From: Dyadobacter sp. SG02
GTDB taxonomy: Bacteria > Bacteroidota > Bacteroidia > Cytophagales > Spirosomataceae
Reading direction: 5' to 3'
NCBI RefSeq assembly: GCF_900109045.1
Contig: NZ_FNYL01000013.1
Location: 226,584 to 290,583, forward strand
DNA length: 64,000 nucleotides
The notes beneath the pieces are model-generated. The model saw nothing but the letters and a program-made list of their open reading frames with translations. It was not told where the DNA came from and ran no database searches. The first letter of the stretch is position 1; every line of letters begins with the position of its first letter. Both the position numbers and the translations under genes were made by a program. Positions 27,338-36,157 of the stretch are shown here, piece by piece.

Positions 27338-29182
27338 TTACGAGGCGATAAAAAAAGTCTTGAATTTGCTCAGGTAGGTATTGAGCTCCCCCGCATTGGT
27401 GAGCAGGTGGTTTTGTCGGTAAGTTTCGGCTACCACATCGTCGATATGCGCGAGGTCGGAACCGGAAGGGTCCTCGTCATTGAAGCGCCATATTTTCTGC
27501 GGGTTTTTCAAAGACATAAAATAGAAGCACGGATTCCCGACTTTCCGAATGGAGAGGTTGGTGATCATTTCATCGCTGAAAAAGCCGAGGAAAAGGTACA
27601 GGTCGATCTCTGTCGCCGCCTGCTTGATGAACACATTCCGGTCCAGCAGGAAGGGGAAAAGATTGATCGAAGGTGTCGAAGGGTCGTAGTCATATTTGGA
27701 AAAGCATAAAATCGACTTGTTTTCCATCGGACTGGGGTTCATCATAAAATTGCTTCCGGCATCTTCGGATACCGCCACCAACTGGGACACGCTGCTCGCA
27801 AAATACTTGTCCACGTGCCGGAAATTGATCGTATCCACGTCTCGTACCGATGTCAGGATGTTTTCAACCACAAAGGAGAAGTAGGGTAGGCCGCCTATAA
27901 TGTGCTCCTGGGACGCGTAGCATCGCTCCACGGCTTCTTCCTGGCTGAGCCTGATGTGACTCCAGAAGTAGTTTTTGTTGACGTCGAAGAATGCGCAGGC
28001 TTTCCCGAATGCACCACTGGTAAGGTAATCCCTGACATTTTCGATTTTCGGTATGATGTTGTCAATGCCCGCCGTATTCAGTATTTCAATCCCTTTCTGG
28101 ATCACGACGGCGTAGTCGGCCAGGGAGTGATTAAGCCTGTTATTCGTCAGAAAGTCCCTTATCGGTTTGAATGTCTCCTGCAAAGACAGGTCGATAGCTG
28201 TTTTGTTTTGCCAGATCTGGCTCAGCAGCAAAATCGTACTCAGGTTGAGTTGTGTTTCAAAAAAGAGGGCGTAATCGTATAGCAGCTGCCGGTGATATTC
28301 GCTCAGGTCGCCATCGTCCTGCGGGATTCCATTGATTTGTTGAAGCCTTATGCCCAGTGGGTAAGGCAGTATTTCGAGCAGGCTTCTCACCATGATCTTG
28401 TCGGCAGGCTCCCCCTGCAACTCGATCGTCGCAATCGTGTTTTTATATTTGGTACTAATGGGACTGGTCTGGTTTTTCAGCGCTACCAGCATTTTGGAGA
28501 GCAGCCTCGTGTGCCTGACCCCGTTTTGCGGCGTTTGCCCGGCAGCGGGAAGGGTGATCGGCAGCTTGTACTCCGCGGAATCGGCCAGTGCGTAGAGCCC
28601 CCATTCGAGTTCTTCCGGTTCCTGACCCGTGGGCGCAAGCCCGATACCTCGGTTGACAACCAGCGAGAGGTCCGTTTTCAGCAACCGGGCGTCCTTTTGA
28701 ATCTCGTCAAATGCCGCGTTGACCGTCCGGCCAAGCGAGAGGTAATTGTAAAACTGGTTGGCGAGCCATGAAGCTTTGGTATCCTCCACCGGTCGTGAAG
28801 TGGCGATCACATAAGGCACCCCGGCGTCGTGGAAAAACCGGACCTGCCCTTTCGACGAGCAGCCGTTCAGAAATGCCAGTTTTACCGTTCTGACCGATTT
28901 GAGTTTATCGGCGAAGGCCGCCGCGTCGGCCGCATTGTCGCCGAAAAGTAGCACTGAATCATTGGCATGGCCTGAAAAATGGATGATCTCGACCAGGCGG
29001 CCGGGAATATTCAATTCCTTGATGATATCGGAAATGCTGGTCTGGGGAATCAGGGAAACTTCGTATTCGCGCCGTTCGACCGCATTGAGCAGCTGCTGGA
29101 TCCCTTTGCATTCCTTATCGAGCTCGCCGAGGTACGTCTGGCCTTGATTGTTCGCGTAGAAAATAAGTACAGTTGGTTTCAT
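27338..29182 (-). CDS. CHAT domain caspase-like protease of a STAND operon
   Basis: 614 residues with no signal peptide. Residues 1-200 are a CHAT domain: FSGHAND with catalytic His72, and LNGCSSKGQVRFFHDAGVPYVIATSR with catalytic Cys108, in the order and spacing of caspase-like peptidases. The remaining ~400 residues are helical and partly hydrophobic. They contain LLEILPYPLGIRLQQING and show no recognised domain, but are a likely regulatory or interaction part. The first gene of a run of four: the STAND NTPase follows 4 bp later. Known CHAT-STAND combinations act in NTP-dependent conflict or signalling systems; function here is inferred from architecture. Confidence 0.83.
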   Translation of the reverse strand: MKPTVLIFYANNQGQTYLGELDKECKGIQQLLNAVERREYEVSLIPQTSISDIIKELNIPGRLVEIIHFSGHANDSVLLFGDNAADAAAFADKLKSVRTVKLAFLNGCSSKGQVRFFHDAGVPYVIATSRPVEDTKASWLANQFYNYLSLGRTVNAAFDEIQKDARLLKTDLSLVVNRGIGLAPTGQEPEELEWGLYALADSAEYKLPITLPAAGQTPQNGVRHTRLLSKMLVALKNQTSPISTKYKNTIATIELQGEPADKIMVRSLLEILPYPLGIRLQQINGIPQDDGDLSEYHRQLLYDYALFFETQLNLSTILLLSQIWQNKTAIDLSLQETFKPIRDFLTNNRLNHSLADYAVVIQKGIEILNTAGIDNIIPKIENVRDYLTSGAFGKACAFFDVNKNYFWSHIRLSQEEAVERCYASQEHIIGGLPYFSFVVENILTSVRDVDTINFRHVDKYFASSVSQLVAVSEDAGSNFMMNPSPMENKSILCFSKYDYDPSTPSINLFPFLLDRNVFIKQAATEIDLYLFLGFFSDEMITNLSIRKVGNPCFYFMSLKNPQKIWRFNDEDPSGSDLAHIDDVVAETYRQNHLLTNAGELNTYLSKFKTFFIAS

Positions 29183-29287
29183 ATTTCGGGCATGTTAGTG
29201 CCGTGGGGTGCCGTAGTTGTATTAATTTAAGAAAAAAATATCTGCCGGTCGATTTTGTTTATTTAACGGTAAGATTGCAAGCCCATT

Positions 29288-29322
29288 AAAAAGCCCTTCC
29301 CCGATCGGGAGAAGGGCTTTTT
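29288..29322 (-). terminator. Intrinsic terminator after susD
   Basis: AAAAAGCCCTTC (29288-29299) pairs perfectly with GAAGGGCTTTTT (29311-29322), 11-nt loop, with T- and A-runs on both sides. It lies 23 bp after the susD stop and can also shield the CHAT operon from readthrough. Confidence 0.88.
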
Positions 29323-29344
29323 GTAACAATAAACGGAGTACTTC

Positions 29345-30946
29345 CTAATTCTGCACCGCCAGCGGATTGTACAAAATCTCTTCCTCCGGAATTTGCAGGG
29401 TCATATTCGCCACCGGGTAAGTGACCTTGGCCAGGTGGTTGGCGGAGCCGTTGCGGTCGACGGGGATATTCCACCGTTTGTTATTATAGAACTCGCGTCC
29501 GCCTTCGCCCCACATTTCGATCCGGGTTTGCAGGTACACCATCTGCAGGGCGGTTAGCCCGGCCATGGCCGGATAGGTATCGCAGGTCAGCGCCGGCGAG
29601 CCGGATTTGGTACGGGCGGCCAAAAGGATGTTCAGGGTTGTTTTGGCAGCTGCTTCATTCGCGAGCTGTGCCTGTGCTTCCGCTTTCATGAGCAACACTT
29701 CGGAGGTCCGCATGTAGTAGCAGGTTACATTACCGACTTCTATTTTGTTGGTGCTCCCGATCCCGTGCGTCGCGGCGAACTTGGTATTGGTGTATTTGGG
29801 AATGAATGCCACCGTATTGTTGCCCGGATAGGTGTAATCGCCAAAGTCCGTCGCCATGAAACAGGCTTTGCGATAGTCTGCGGCAGCCATTTTTTCATAC
29901 AGCCGGTTATCGATCCGCTTGTAAGCGCGCGTCACGCCGCCGCTGCCTACGCCGAATGGATTGGTGTACGCATTATGGTACGTTTTCGCCTGGCCGACGG
30001 GGAACCCAAGAATGGCCTCCGGATTGGATGCATTGTTGAGAAAACCATTGCTTTCAGGTAGATACACGGGGTCTTTCGCCGTTCCGGTATTTTTGCCGCC
30101 GTATTGTGCTTCGCTCATCAGGGTGGGGTATTTGGCCAGGATTTCGTCGCTGGCGGTGAGGGCGGTATTCCAGTCGCCGGTCCATATGGATACCCTTGCG
30201 AGCAGGAAGTTGACCACGGCCAGATCGATATCCGTCACATCCGCGGTGTACCCGGTACCGGCGTCTGTGAGGAGCTTTTTGGCGGCATTCAGATCGGCTT
30301 TGATGAAAGCGTATGTCTCCTGCGCACTTGCCCGCGCCTTACCGGGCTGTGTGGGCGAGAACGAATCGTAGAGCATCAGGCCGAGCTTGTCCTTGCCGGT
30401 CAGCATGAAAGCGTCCTGATAGTTTTCCATCAGATAATTGTAGCCATAAGCACGAACGGCGAGGCCGCGTGCTTTGCAATCCATCAGGAAGGTGTTAGTG
30501 CCTACGGTCTCGTCGGTCAGGAAATTGAGCATTTTATTGGCCTGACTAATGCAGTTCCAGGCATAGTACCAGTAAACCAGGTTTTTGTTGGCCGTACTGG
30601 AAATGAAGTTGTCGAGCCCATACTCGGGTGCGCCCACGAGCGCGGAGAGACCTGCCACGTCGCCCAGCACCATGTCGTTGCCTTCCAGGTTGCGCATGAT
30701 GTCGAGGCCCTGGTTGCTGTAATACATATCCGCCGAACCCACGCCATTGATCCCCGCAAAATTGAAAAGCAACGGCATATTGTTCGCCATGCTGCCCATC
30801 ACCAGCTTGATGGACTCGGCATTGCCCGATAGCAGCAGTTCGCGGATTTGCTCGTCGGTAATGTTGTTTGGCGGCGTAATATCCAGTTTGTCGGAACACG
30901 AGCTGAACAGGAAGGTCGCCAGAAGGATGAAAATGTATTTTTTCAT
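29345..30946 (-). CDS. SusD/RagB family nutrient-uptake outer-membrane lipoprotein
   Basis: 533 residues. Lipoprotein signal with lipobox FSSC (MKKYIFILLATFLFSSC). TPR-like helical core: NKNLVYWYYAWNCISQANKMLNFL, DCKARGLAVRAYGYNYLMENYQDAF, then a RVSIWTGDWNTALTASDEIL stretch. The C-terminal part has YYMRTSEVLLMKAEAQAQL and TRIEMWGEGGREFYNNKRW, as in RagB/SusD proteins. It binds an oligosaccharide or peptide ligand and closes like a lid over the SusC pore. The susC gene is 23 bp upstream. No glycoside hydrolase, SusE/F or regulator gene is adjacent, so the substrate cannot be read from context. Confidence 0.88.
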   Translation of the reverse strand: MKKYIFILLATFLFSSCSDKLDITPPNNITDEQIRELLLSGNAESIKLVMGSMANNMPLLFNFAGINGVGSADMYYSNQGLDIMRNLEGNDMVLGDVAGLSALVGAPEYGLDNFISSTANKNLVYWYYAWNCISQANKMLNFLTDETVGTNTFLMDCKARGLAVRAYGYNYLMENYQDAFMLTGKDKLGLMLYDSFSPTQPGKARASAQETYAFIKADLNAAKKLLTDAGTGYTADVTDIDLAVVNFLLARVSIWTGDWNTALTASDEILAKYPTLMSEAQYGGKNTGTAKDPVYLPESNGFLNNASNPEAILGFPVGQAKTYHNAYTNPFGVGSGGVTRAYKRIDNRLYEKMAAADYRKACFMATDFGDYTYPGNNTVAFIPKYTNTKFAATHGIGSTNKIEVGNVTCYYMRTSEVLLMKAEAQAQLANEAAAKTTLNILLAARTKSGSPALTCDTYPAMAGLTALQMVYLQTRIEMWGEGGREFYNNKRWNIPVDRNGSANHLAKVTYPVANMTLQIPEEEILYNPLAVQN

Positions 30947-30969
30947 GTCGATATGCCTTTTAAATATCC

Positions 30970-33900
30970 TCAGAAAGTTAGATTAAGACCCAAAGAAACC
31001 GTGCTCATGTAGGGGTAGGAGTAGCCTCCCACTTCCAGGCCGCCCACGAGCGACATCCGGGGATCGAATCCGGAATGGCCGGTGAGCATCGCCACATTAT
31101 CCGCCGATGCAAAGATGCGGCAGTTGCTCGCTTTGAATCTGGACAGCACAGACGCGGGCAGATTGTATCCGAGCGACAGGTTCTTCACATTCAGGTAAGA
31201 GGCATTGAACAGCGCGAGATCCGAATACATCCAGCTTCCGATGGTGGCGCCGTTGGTGTAATAAGTGCTTCCGTAAAACGCCATCGGGAATTTGGCATCG
31301 GTATTTTCGGGTGTCCAGGTGTTGCCCACTAACTCCTTGGAAAGTGCGCTGCCTATATTGCCGTTCACGTAAAGCGCATTGGCATATTCCACGCTCAGGT
31401 ACTTGCCCCCGATCTGGTAAGCGAGGATTGCGGAGAAGTCAAATTGCCTGAAACGGAACGTAGTATTGAAACCTCCGATCCATTTGGGCAGCGCGCTGCC
31501 CATTTCATACCGGCTGGCGAGCGAGTAGTCTGTCGTTTTCACGTCGGAACCGATCGGCGTGTCCGTGAACTTGTCGCCGGCGTGATCGGCCTGGGTTACG
31601 CGGTGGTGGAACAGCGGCAGGCCGGTATTGGCGTCCACACCACCATATTTGAAGAAGTACATATTGTAAAAATCTTTGCCCACGCCGCGCAAATAGGCAG
31701 TTTCGCCGGTCGATCCGCCTCCGTTGGCAGCCCAGCCATCTATGCCGGCCGTCCAGTTGCCGTTCAGCTGGGCCGACCCTACGCCCGGGGGAACTTTGGT
31801 GAGTACGGTCGTGTAATGCGTTCCATTGACGCCGACCGTCCAGTTAATGTCCTTCGTCCGGATGATATCTACATTAATATCCACCTCGATCCCCCTGTTG
31901 CGCAGGCCCGCGGAGTTCTTGGTGAGGGTGGTTTGGCCCATCGAATAGGGGATCGGCTGATTGTATACCGAGTTGACCGTGTGCTTGTTATACCAGTCGA
32001 ACGACCCGTGCACCCTTTTAAATAATGTAAAATCAATACCGGCGTCCAGCGTGTGGGTATTCTCCCAGGTGAGGCCATCATTGACGAACGCGCCCTGGGT
32101 GAGGGTGTAGCCCGCGGGGATACCAGACCCGGAAGTGCTCGAAGTATAAGTAGCGCCGTAGCTCCACAACTGGTACCCCGAGTAGTTGCCGATCCCGCTC
32201 TGGTTACCGATAACGCCGTAGCTGGAACGGATTTTCAGGTCGTTCAGCCACGAATTCGTGCCTTTCATGAACTCCTCGGTCGATAACCGCCAGCCGCCGC
32301 CCACCGACCAGAAGGTACCCCAGCGGTCTTTGGCATATTTGAATTTCGAAGAACCGTCGCGGCGAACGGAGGCTTCCAGGTAATAGCGGTCGTTGTAGAT
32401 GTAGCTCGCGCGGCCGAAGAAGCTTTCCATGGCCGTCTTGATCTCGTTTCCTCCCGGCGCCGCGAAAGTCCCGCCGGTGTAGCGGCCCACGAAGTTCGCG
32501 TAAGCCGGAAACCCGTCGATCAGCCCGTATGCGGAGTTGTAGTTCAGGTTTTCGAGGTTGTATTGATAGTATTCATGTCCGGCCATGGCTGTCAGCTCGT
32601 GGCGGCCATAGTTGTGTGCCCAGTTCAGGAGCTGCTGCGCATCCAGTATCCCTACATTCTGGTAGGTTTTACCAAATGCACCCACACCCACATACGGTCC
32701 TGTGCCGCTGTTGCCGTACCGCGTGCGGGTCTCCGAAAAGCGGTCATAGGAAATGTTGGTGGTCAGGCTGAAATCTTTCAGGAGTTTGAATGTCGCGTAG
32801 CCTTTCAGGTTCAGGTCGTTGGAAACGCGTTTGTCGATATCGTCGTCCAGCAATTTGATCAGGTTGGCTTCGGAGGTCGGGATTTTTGTGGGGCCGAGTG
32901 GCGAATAGGTATCGCCCAGCTTCACATGCACCATGTCGGTGCCGTCGGCATTCTTCTTGATGTTGCCGTCCTTATCCCGCGCAAAGAGCGAGATGAGCGG
33001 ACTCTGACCGTTGATCCAGCGGAATACGTTGGCCGTCGCCGAACCTGCATTCCTGCCGAAGCGCGTCGCGGGCGACTGCGTGGTACGGTTGGTATACCCG
33101 ATATTAGCCCCGATTTTGACCCAGCTGAATAGCTGCGCATTCACATTCGAACGCACATTATACCGGCCGAACTTCGATCCCCGGATGTAGGAGGGATCTT
33201 CCAGGTAACTCACGGAAGTAAAGTAATCGACCTTTTCGGTACCGCCGCTGGCGGTGAGGTTGTATTCCTGCCGGAGTTTGCTTTCGAGAAAATAATTGTC
33301 GTAGCTGCCTGCGTCGTAAAGTTTCCGGGCGTTCGGATTGAGTTTTCCATCGGTATTCACCAGGTAAGCCCCCGACATCGTTGCGCTGGCCTGCGTACCG
33401 GTGCCTGTGGGCGTGTAAACGGCGCCTGGTACGTCGTACAGCATCCAGTTACCCAACAGGTTGGCGGAAAAATTGGTTGTGGAGCCCGTATAGTCGAACA
33501 AATGCGCGCTGGCAAACTCGGCCGCCTGCTCGTGCGACATATTCGGGTTTTTAAGATTGGTCGTCGAAGTACCGTTGGTGGAAGGCCCGCCTGCCACACC
33601 ATACCGCACGGAATTGTAGACAGCCTGCCAGGCGTATTCGTAAATGTCTTTGGCGTCAGTCATTTTATCGAATTTGAGGGCGCCGGCATAGTTCACGCCC
33701 CAGCGCCCTTCAAACGAAATGCGCGTTTTTCCGGTAACTCCTCTTTTGGTAGTTACGAGCACGACGCCATTCGCGCCCCGCGATCCGTAAACGGCTGTTG
33801 AAGCGGCGTCTTTCAATACGCTGATGCTCGCAATGTCTTTCGGGCTGATGGATGATAATGCATTCTCATGCTCGGCCGGCACCCCGTCGATGACGATCAG

Positions 33901-34431
33901 GGCGTTGGAGCTGTTCTGGCTCGTAGACCCCGCGCCGCGCACCCTGATCCCCATGTCCAGGCCGGGCTGGCCGTCCACCGACGAAACCTGCAACCCCGGT
34001 ACCACGCCTTCCAGCGCCCGGGTGACCGTCGAATTGGATTGCACGGCAATCGTCCTGGAATCGATGGCCGTTACCGCGCCGGTGAGGTCTTTCTTTTTGG
34101 CCGTACCGTAAGCGATCACGACCACCTCGTTCAGCTGTTTATCGTCGGGCGCCATGGTGATATTCAGCACCGTTTTGGCCCCGACAGGCACTTCCTGCGT
34201 GGCAAAGCCCACAAAAGAGAATACCAGCACGGTACCCTGTGCACCGGCTACCGAAAAGTTGCCGTTCTGGTCGGTGGTAGTGCCGGTGGTAGTACCTTTC
34301 ACGACCACGCTTACGCCGGGTAATTCATTGCCATTGGTGTCTGCTACTTTACCTGAAATCTGCGTTTGCGCATAGGCCCCGATTCCCATGAGCATGCACC
34401 ACAGAAGAAGCAGCGATATTTTTTTCTTCAT
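30970..34431 (-). CDS. SusC/RagA family TonB-linked outer-membrane transporter
   Basis: 1153 residues. Signal peptide MKKKISLLLLWCMLMGIGAYAQ. A carboxypeptidase-regulatory-like domain (ISGKVADTNGNELPGVSVVVKGT) is followed by the plug with VRGAGSTSQNSSNALIVIDGVPAE and SVLKDAASTAVYGSRGANGVVLVTTKRG, a SusC/RagA hallmark. The long barrel ends in VSLGLNLTF with terminal Phe. It transports a large solute such as glycan or peptide into the periplasm using TonB energy. It forms an operon with susD and is preceded by a 644-bp leader with several hairpins (34598-34875). Confidence 0.9.
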   Translation of the reverse strand: MKKKISLLLLWCMLMGIGAYAQTQISGKVADTNGNELPGVSVVVKGTTTGTTTDQNGNFSVAGAQGTVLVFSFVGFATQEVPVGAKTVLNITMAPDDKQLNEVVVIAYGTAKKKDLTGAVTAIDSRTIAVQSNSTVTRALEGVVPGLQVSSVDGQPGLDMGIRVRGAGSTSQNSSNALIVIDGVPAEHENALSSISPKDIASISVLKDAASTAVYGSRGANGVVLVTTKRGVTGKTRISFEGRWGVNYAGALKFDKMTDAKDIYEYAWQAVYNSVRYGVAGGPSTNGTSTTNLKNPNMSHEQAAEFASAHLFDYTGSTTNFSANLLGNWMLYDVPGAVYTPTGTGTQASATMSGAYLVNTDGKLNPNARKLYDAGSYDNYFLESKLRQEYNLTASGGTEKVDYFTSVSYLEDPSYIRGSKFGRYNVRSNVNAQLFSWVKIGANIGYTNRTTQSPATRFGRNAGSATANVFRWINGQSPLISLFARDKDGNIKKNADGTDMVHVKLGDTYSPLGPTKIPTSEANLIKLLDDDIDKRVSNDLNLKGYATFKLLKDFSLTTNISYDRFSETRTRYGNSGTGPYVGVGAFGKTYQNVGILDAQQLLNWAHNYGRHELTAMAGHEYYQYNLENLNYNSAYGLIDGFPAYANFVGRYTGGTFAAPGGNEIKTAMESFFGRASYIYNDRYYLEASVRRDGSSKFKYAKDRWGTFWSVGGGWRLSTEEFMKGTNSWLNDLKIRSSYGVIGNQSGIGNYSGYQLWSYGATYTSSTSGSGIPAGYTLTQGAFVNDGLTWENTHTLDAGIDFTLFKRVHGSFDWYNKHTVNSVYNQPIPYSMGQTTLTKNSAGLRNRGIEVDINVDIIRTKDINWTVGVNGTHYTTVLTKVPPGVGSAQLNGNWTAGIDGWAANGGGSTGETAYLRGVGKDFYNMYFFKYGGVDANTGLPLFHHRVTQADHAGDKFTDTPIGSDVKTTDYSLASRYEMGSALPKWIGGFNTTFRFRQFDFSAILAYQIGGKYLSVEYANALYVNGNIGSALSKELVGNTWTPENTDAKFPMAFYGSTYYTNGATIGSWMYSDLALFNASYLNVKNLSLGYNLPASVLSRFKASNCRIFASADNVAMLTGHSGFDPRMSLVGGLEVGGYSYPYMSTVSLGLNLTF

Positions 34432-35075
34432 GCTAAATTGAGTTTTGAATTTGAGTTAAGAAAGGTGAGATAACGGCACGTGATGTGCGGATGCAGTCGG
34501 AAATACATCGAAATCCTTCCGCGTATTTTTTGAAGAAGTAATTACATAAGCAGAGGCGGTTTAGGGTGAGTATTCAAACAAAAAGCAAATACTTAAACTG
34601 CGGGATTTCCCCCGCAGGAATCAGAAAAGGCAATAATTGTCGCGGCAACGTTAACGTCGAAGAACCTGAAAACAGCATCGAAGGTGACGACCGTAGATGG
34701 TCGTCGGATGAGCTGCTTGACAAGTGATTAGTTAGGGGTATGAGCGGTTACTTATTTCGAGAAGATCGGGAAAGGAGAAATCTAACCATGCCTGTTTAAA
34801 CAAATTGGTTTTGGAATAGCCGGACTTCCAGCAAGTTGGGTTTCGGATTGCGCCCGTTGTGGACATTGGGCGCAACGATGCGCATTTCAATTCTAACCGT
34901 TAATTAATAGGTAATGTCTGGGATCAGATATTAGATTTGTCATAAAATATCTTTCGATTGTTTGATTTGTAACGTTAAATGATGTTTTTTCGGCAGATTC
35001 GCAACGGCGACAAATCTGCTGGTGTCAAAGTATGCATAACGTTAAATTTTCCTTTATCCCTGAATTAGATTTAGA
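34432..35075. other. Long intergenic region with three perfect hairpins upstream of susC
   Basis: 644 bp between divergent susC (minus) and the SGNH hydrolase gene (plus). Three perfect hairpins: CTGCGGG/CCCGCAG (34598-34617, 6-nt loop), GACGACC/GGTCGTC (34686-34705, 6-nt loop) and TTGCGCCC/GGGCGCAA (34848-34875, 12-nt loop). A 10-bp palindrome ACGTTAACGT lies at 34648-34657. A plus-strand TAGATTTG at 34932-34939 matches the -7 consensus but has no -33 partner. No coding potential was seen. The hairpins could be part of a long susC leader, or a small RNA as known from Bacteroides polysaccharide loci. Confidence 0.5.
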
Positions 35076-36110
35076 ATGATTGGTAGAAAAACCCTGCTGG
35101 TTTTAGTTGCTACGACGCTGCTGCTGTTATTTATGGAGCTTATGCTCAGATTAGGTTTGCTTTTCCTGGGCTATCCGTTTTTCCTTCCCGCAAATTATCT
35201 TCCCCAAAAATATTACCCATTTATAGAAAAAATGCCCGATGCGCGGCCTGAGAAGGATGCGCGCAACATTTTAATACTCGGAGGATCGGTGGTCAATACC
35301 GATTGGTCCCGAATGGAAAAGCGTCTGGATACACTTTTTCAAAAATCTTACCCTGGCATAAAGAAATTCAACTTTTTCAATGTGGCTATGCCCGGTCACA
35401 GCTCTCTCGACAATCTGATCAAATACAAATTATTAAAGGACCGGAAGTTCGATCTGGTCATTTACTACGAGGCGATTAATGAAAACAGGGCCAATAATAT
35501 CTCCGATGAATTATTTCACCCGGATTACAGCCATATCAAATGGTACGACGAGATAAACCTGCTGGCCGCACACCCGGAAATGAATGTAACGGTAGCTCCC
35601 TACGTGGTTCATCTGGTGATCAAAACCGTCCGGCAAAAACTGGCACACAGGCAATATATCAGTAACGACGAGGTAGATCCTGCACTGGCTTCATACGGCG
35701 CCCATATTAAAACCGCCGAATCCTATTATAATAATGTCAGTGCGATTGCCGGTTTTGCCAATGAAAGGAAAGAGCCGATTCTTTTGGTTAAATACGCGTC
35801 CTTTTTTCCAAAGGGTGTGAAGCTGACAGGCGAGCAGGCCGATAAAAAGTATTTTACCCCTTGCTTCGTAGTATCGCCGGTAACGACCTGGGGCAAACCG
35901 GATAATGTAAAAAAAGGTATCCAGGTTCATAATGCCATGTTGGAGAAAGTCCACAAGACGCACAAATCCTATATGTTCGACATGTCGGCCGTGATGCCCA
36001 AAGATTCGGTCATGTTTTGCGATGTGTGCCACCTGAGCGAGCAGGGCGCGCAGTTGTTTGCCAAAAACCTGGCGGGTTACGTCGTGTCGAACAAGATTAT
36101 CCATCAGTAG
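35076..36110 (+). CDS. Membrane-anchored SGNH/GDSL-like hydrolase
   Basis: 344 residues. The N-terminal helix TLLVLVATTLLLLFMELMLRLGLLFLGY is a signal anchor. SGNH pattern: nucleophile Ser71 in ILILGGSVVNTD, block II Gly in AMPGHSS, block III Asn in YEAINENR, and block V Asp/His in CDVCHLSEQGAQLFA. Such proteins deacetylate or deacylate glycans or lipids on the periplasmic side, or act in exopolysaccharide modification; the substrate is unknown. The next plus-strand gene, a sensor kinase, starts 47 bp later, so the two may be co-transcribed. Confidence 0.75.
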   Translation: MIGRKTLLVLVATTLLLLFMELMLRLGLLFLGYPFFLPANYLPQKYYPFIEKMPDARPEKDARNILILGGSVVNTDWSRMEKRLDTLFQKSYPGIKKFNFFNVAMPGHSSLDNLIKYKLLKDRKFDLVIYYEAINENRANNISDELFHPDYSHIKWYDEINLLAAHPEMNVTVAPYVVHLVIKTVRQKLAHRQYISNDEVDPALASYGAHIKTAESYYNNVSAIAGFANERKEPILLVKYASFFPKGVKLTGEQADKKYFTPCFVVSPVTTWGKPDNVKKGIQVHNAMLEKVHKTHKSYMFDMSAVMPKDSVMFCDVCHLSEQGAQLFAKNLAGYVVSNKIIHQ

Positions 36111-36157
36111 CGCTGAGCCACTGCGGCAGCATTGTAATAACCCATGAATTTTCTGCA

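Noticed and set aside
30104..30832. 242-codon plus-strand open frame in susD
   Set aside because: Antisense shadow of a lipoprotein gene with clear family motifs.
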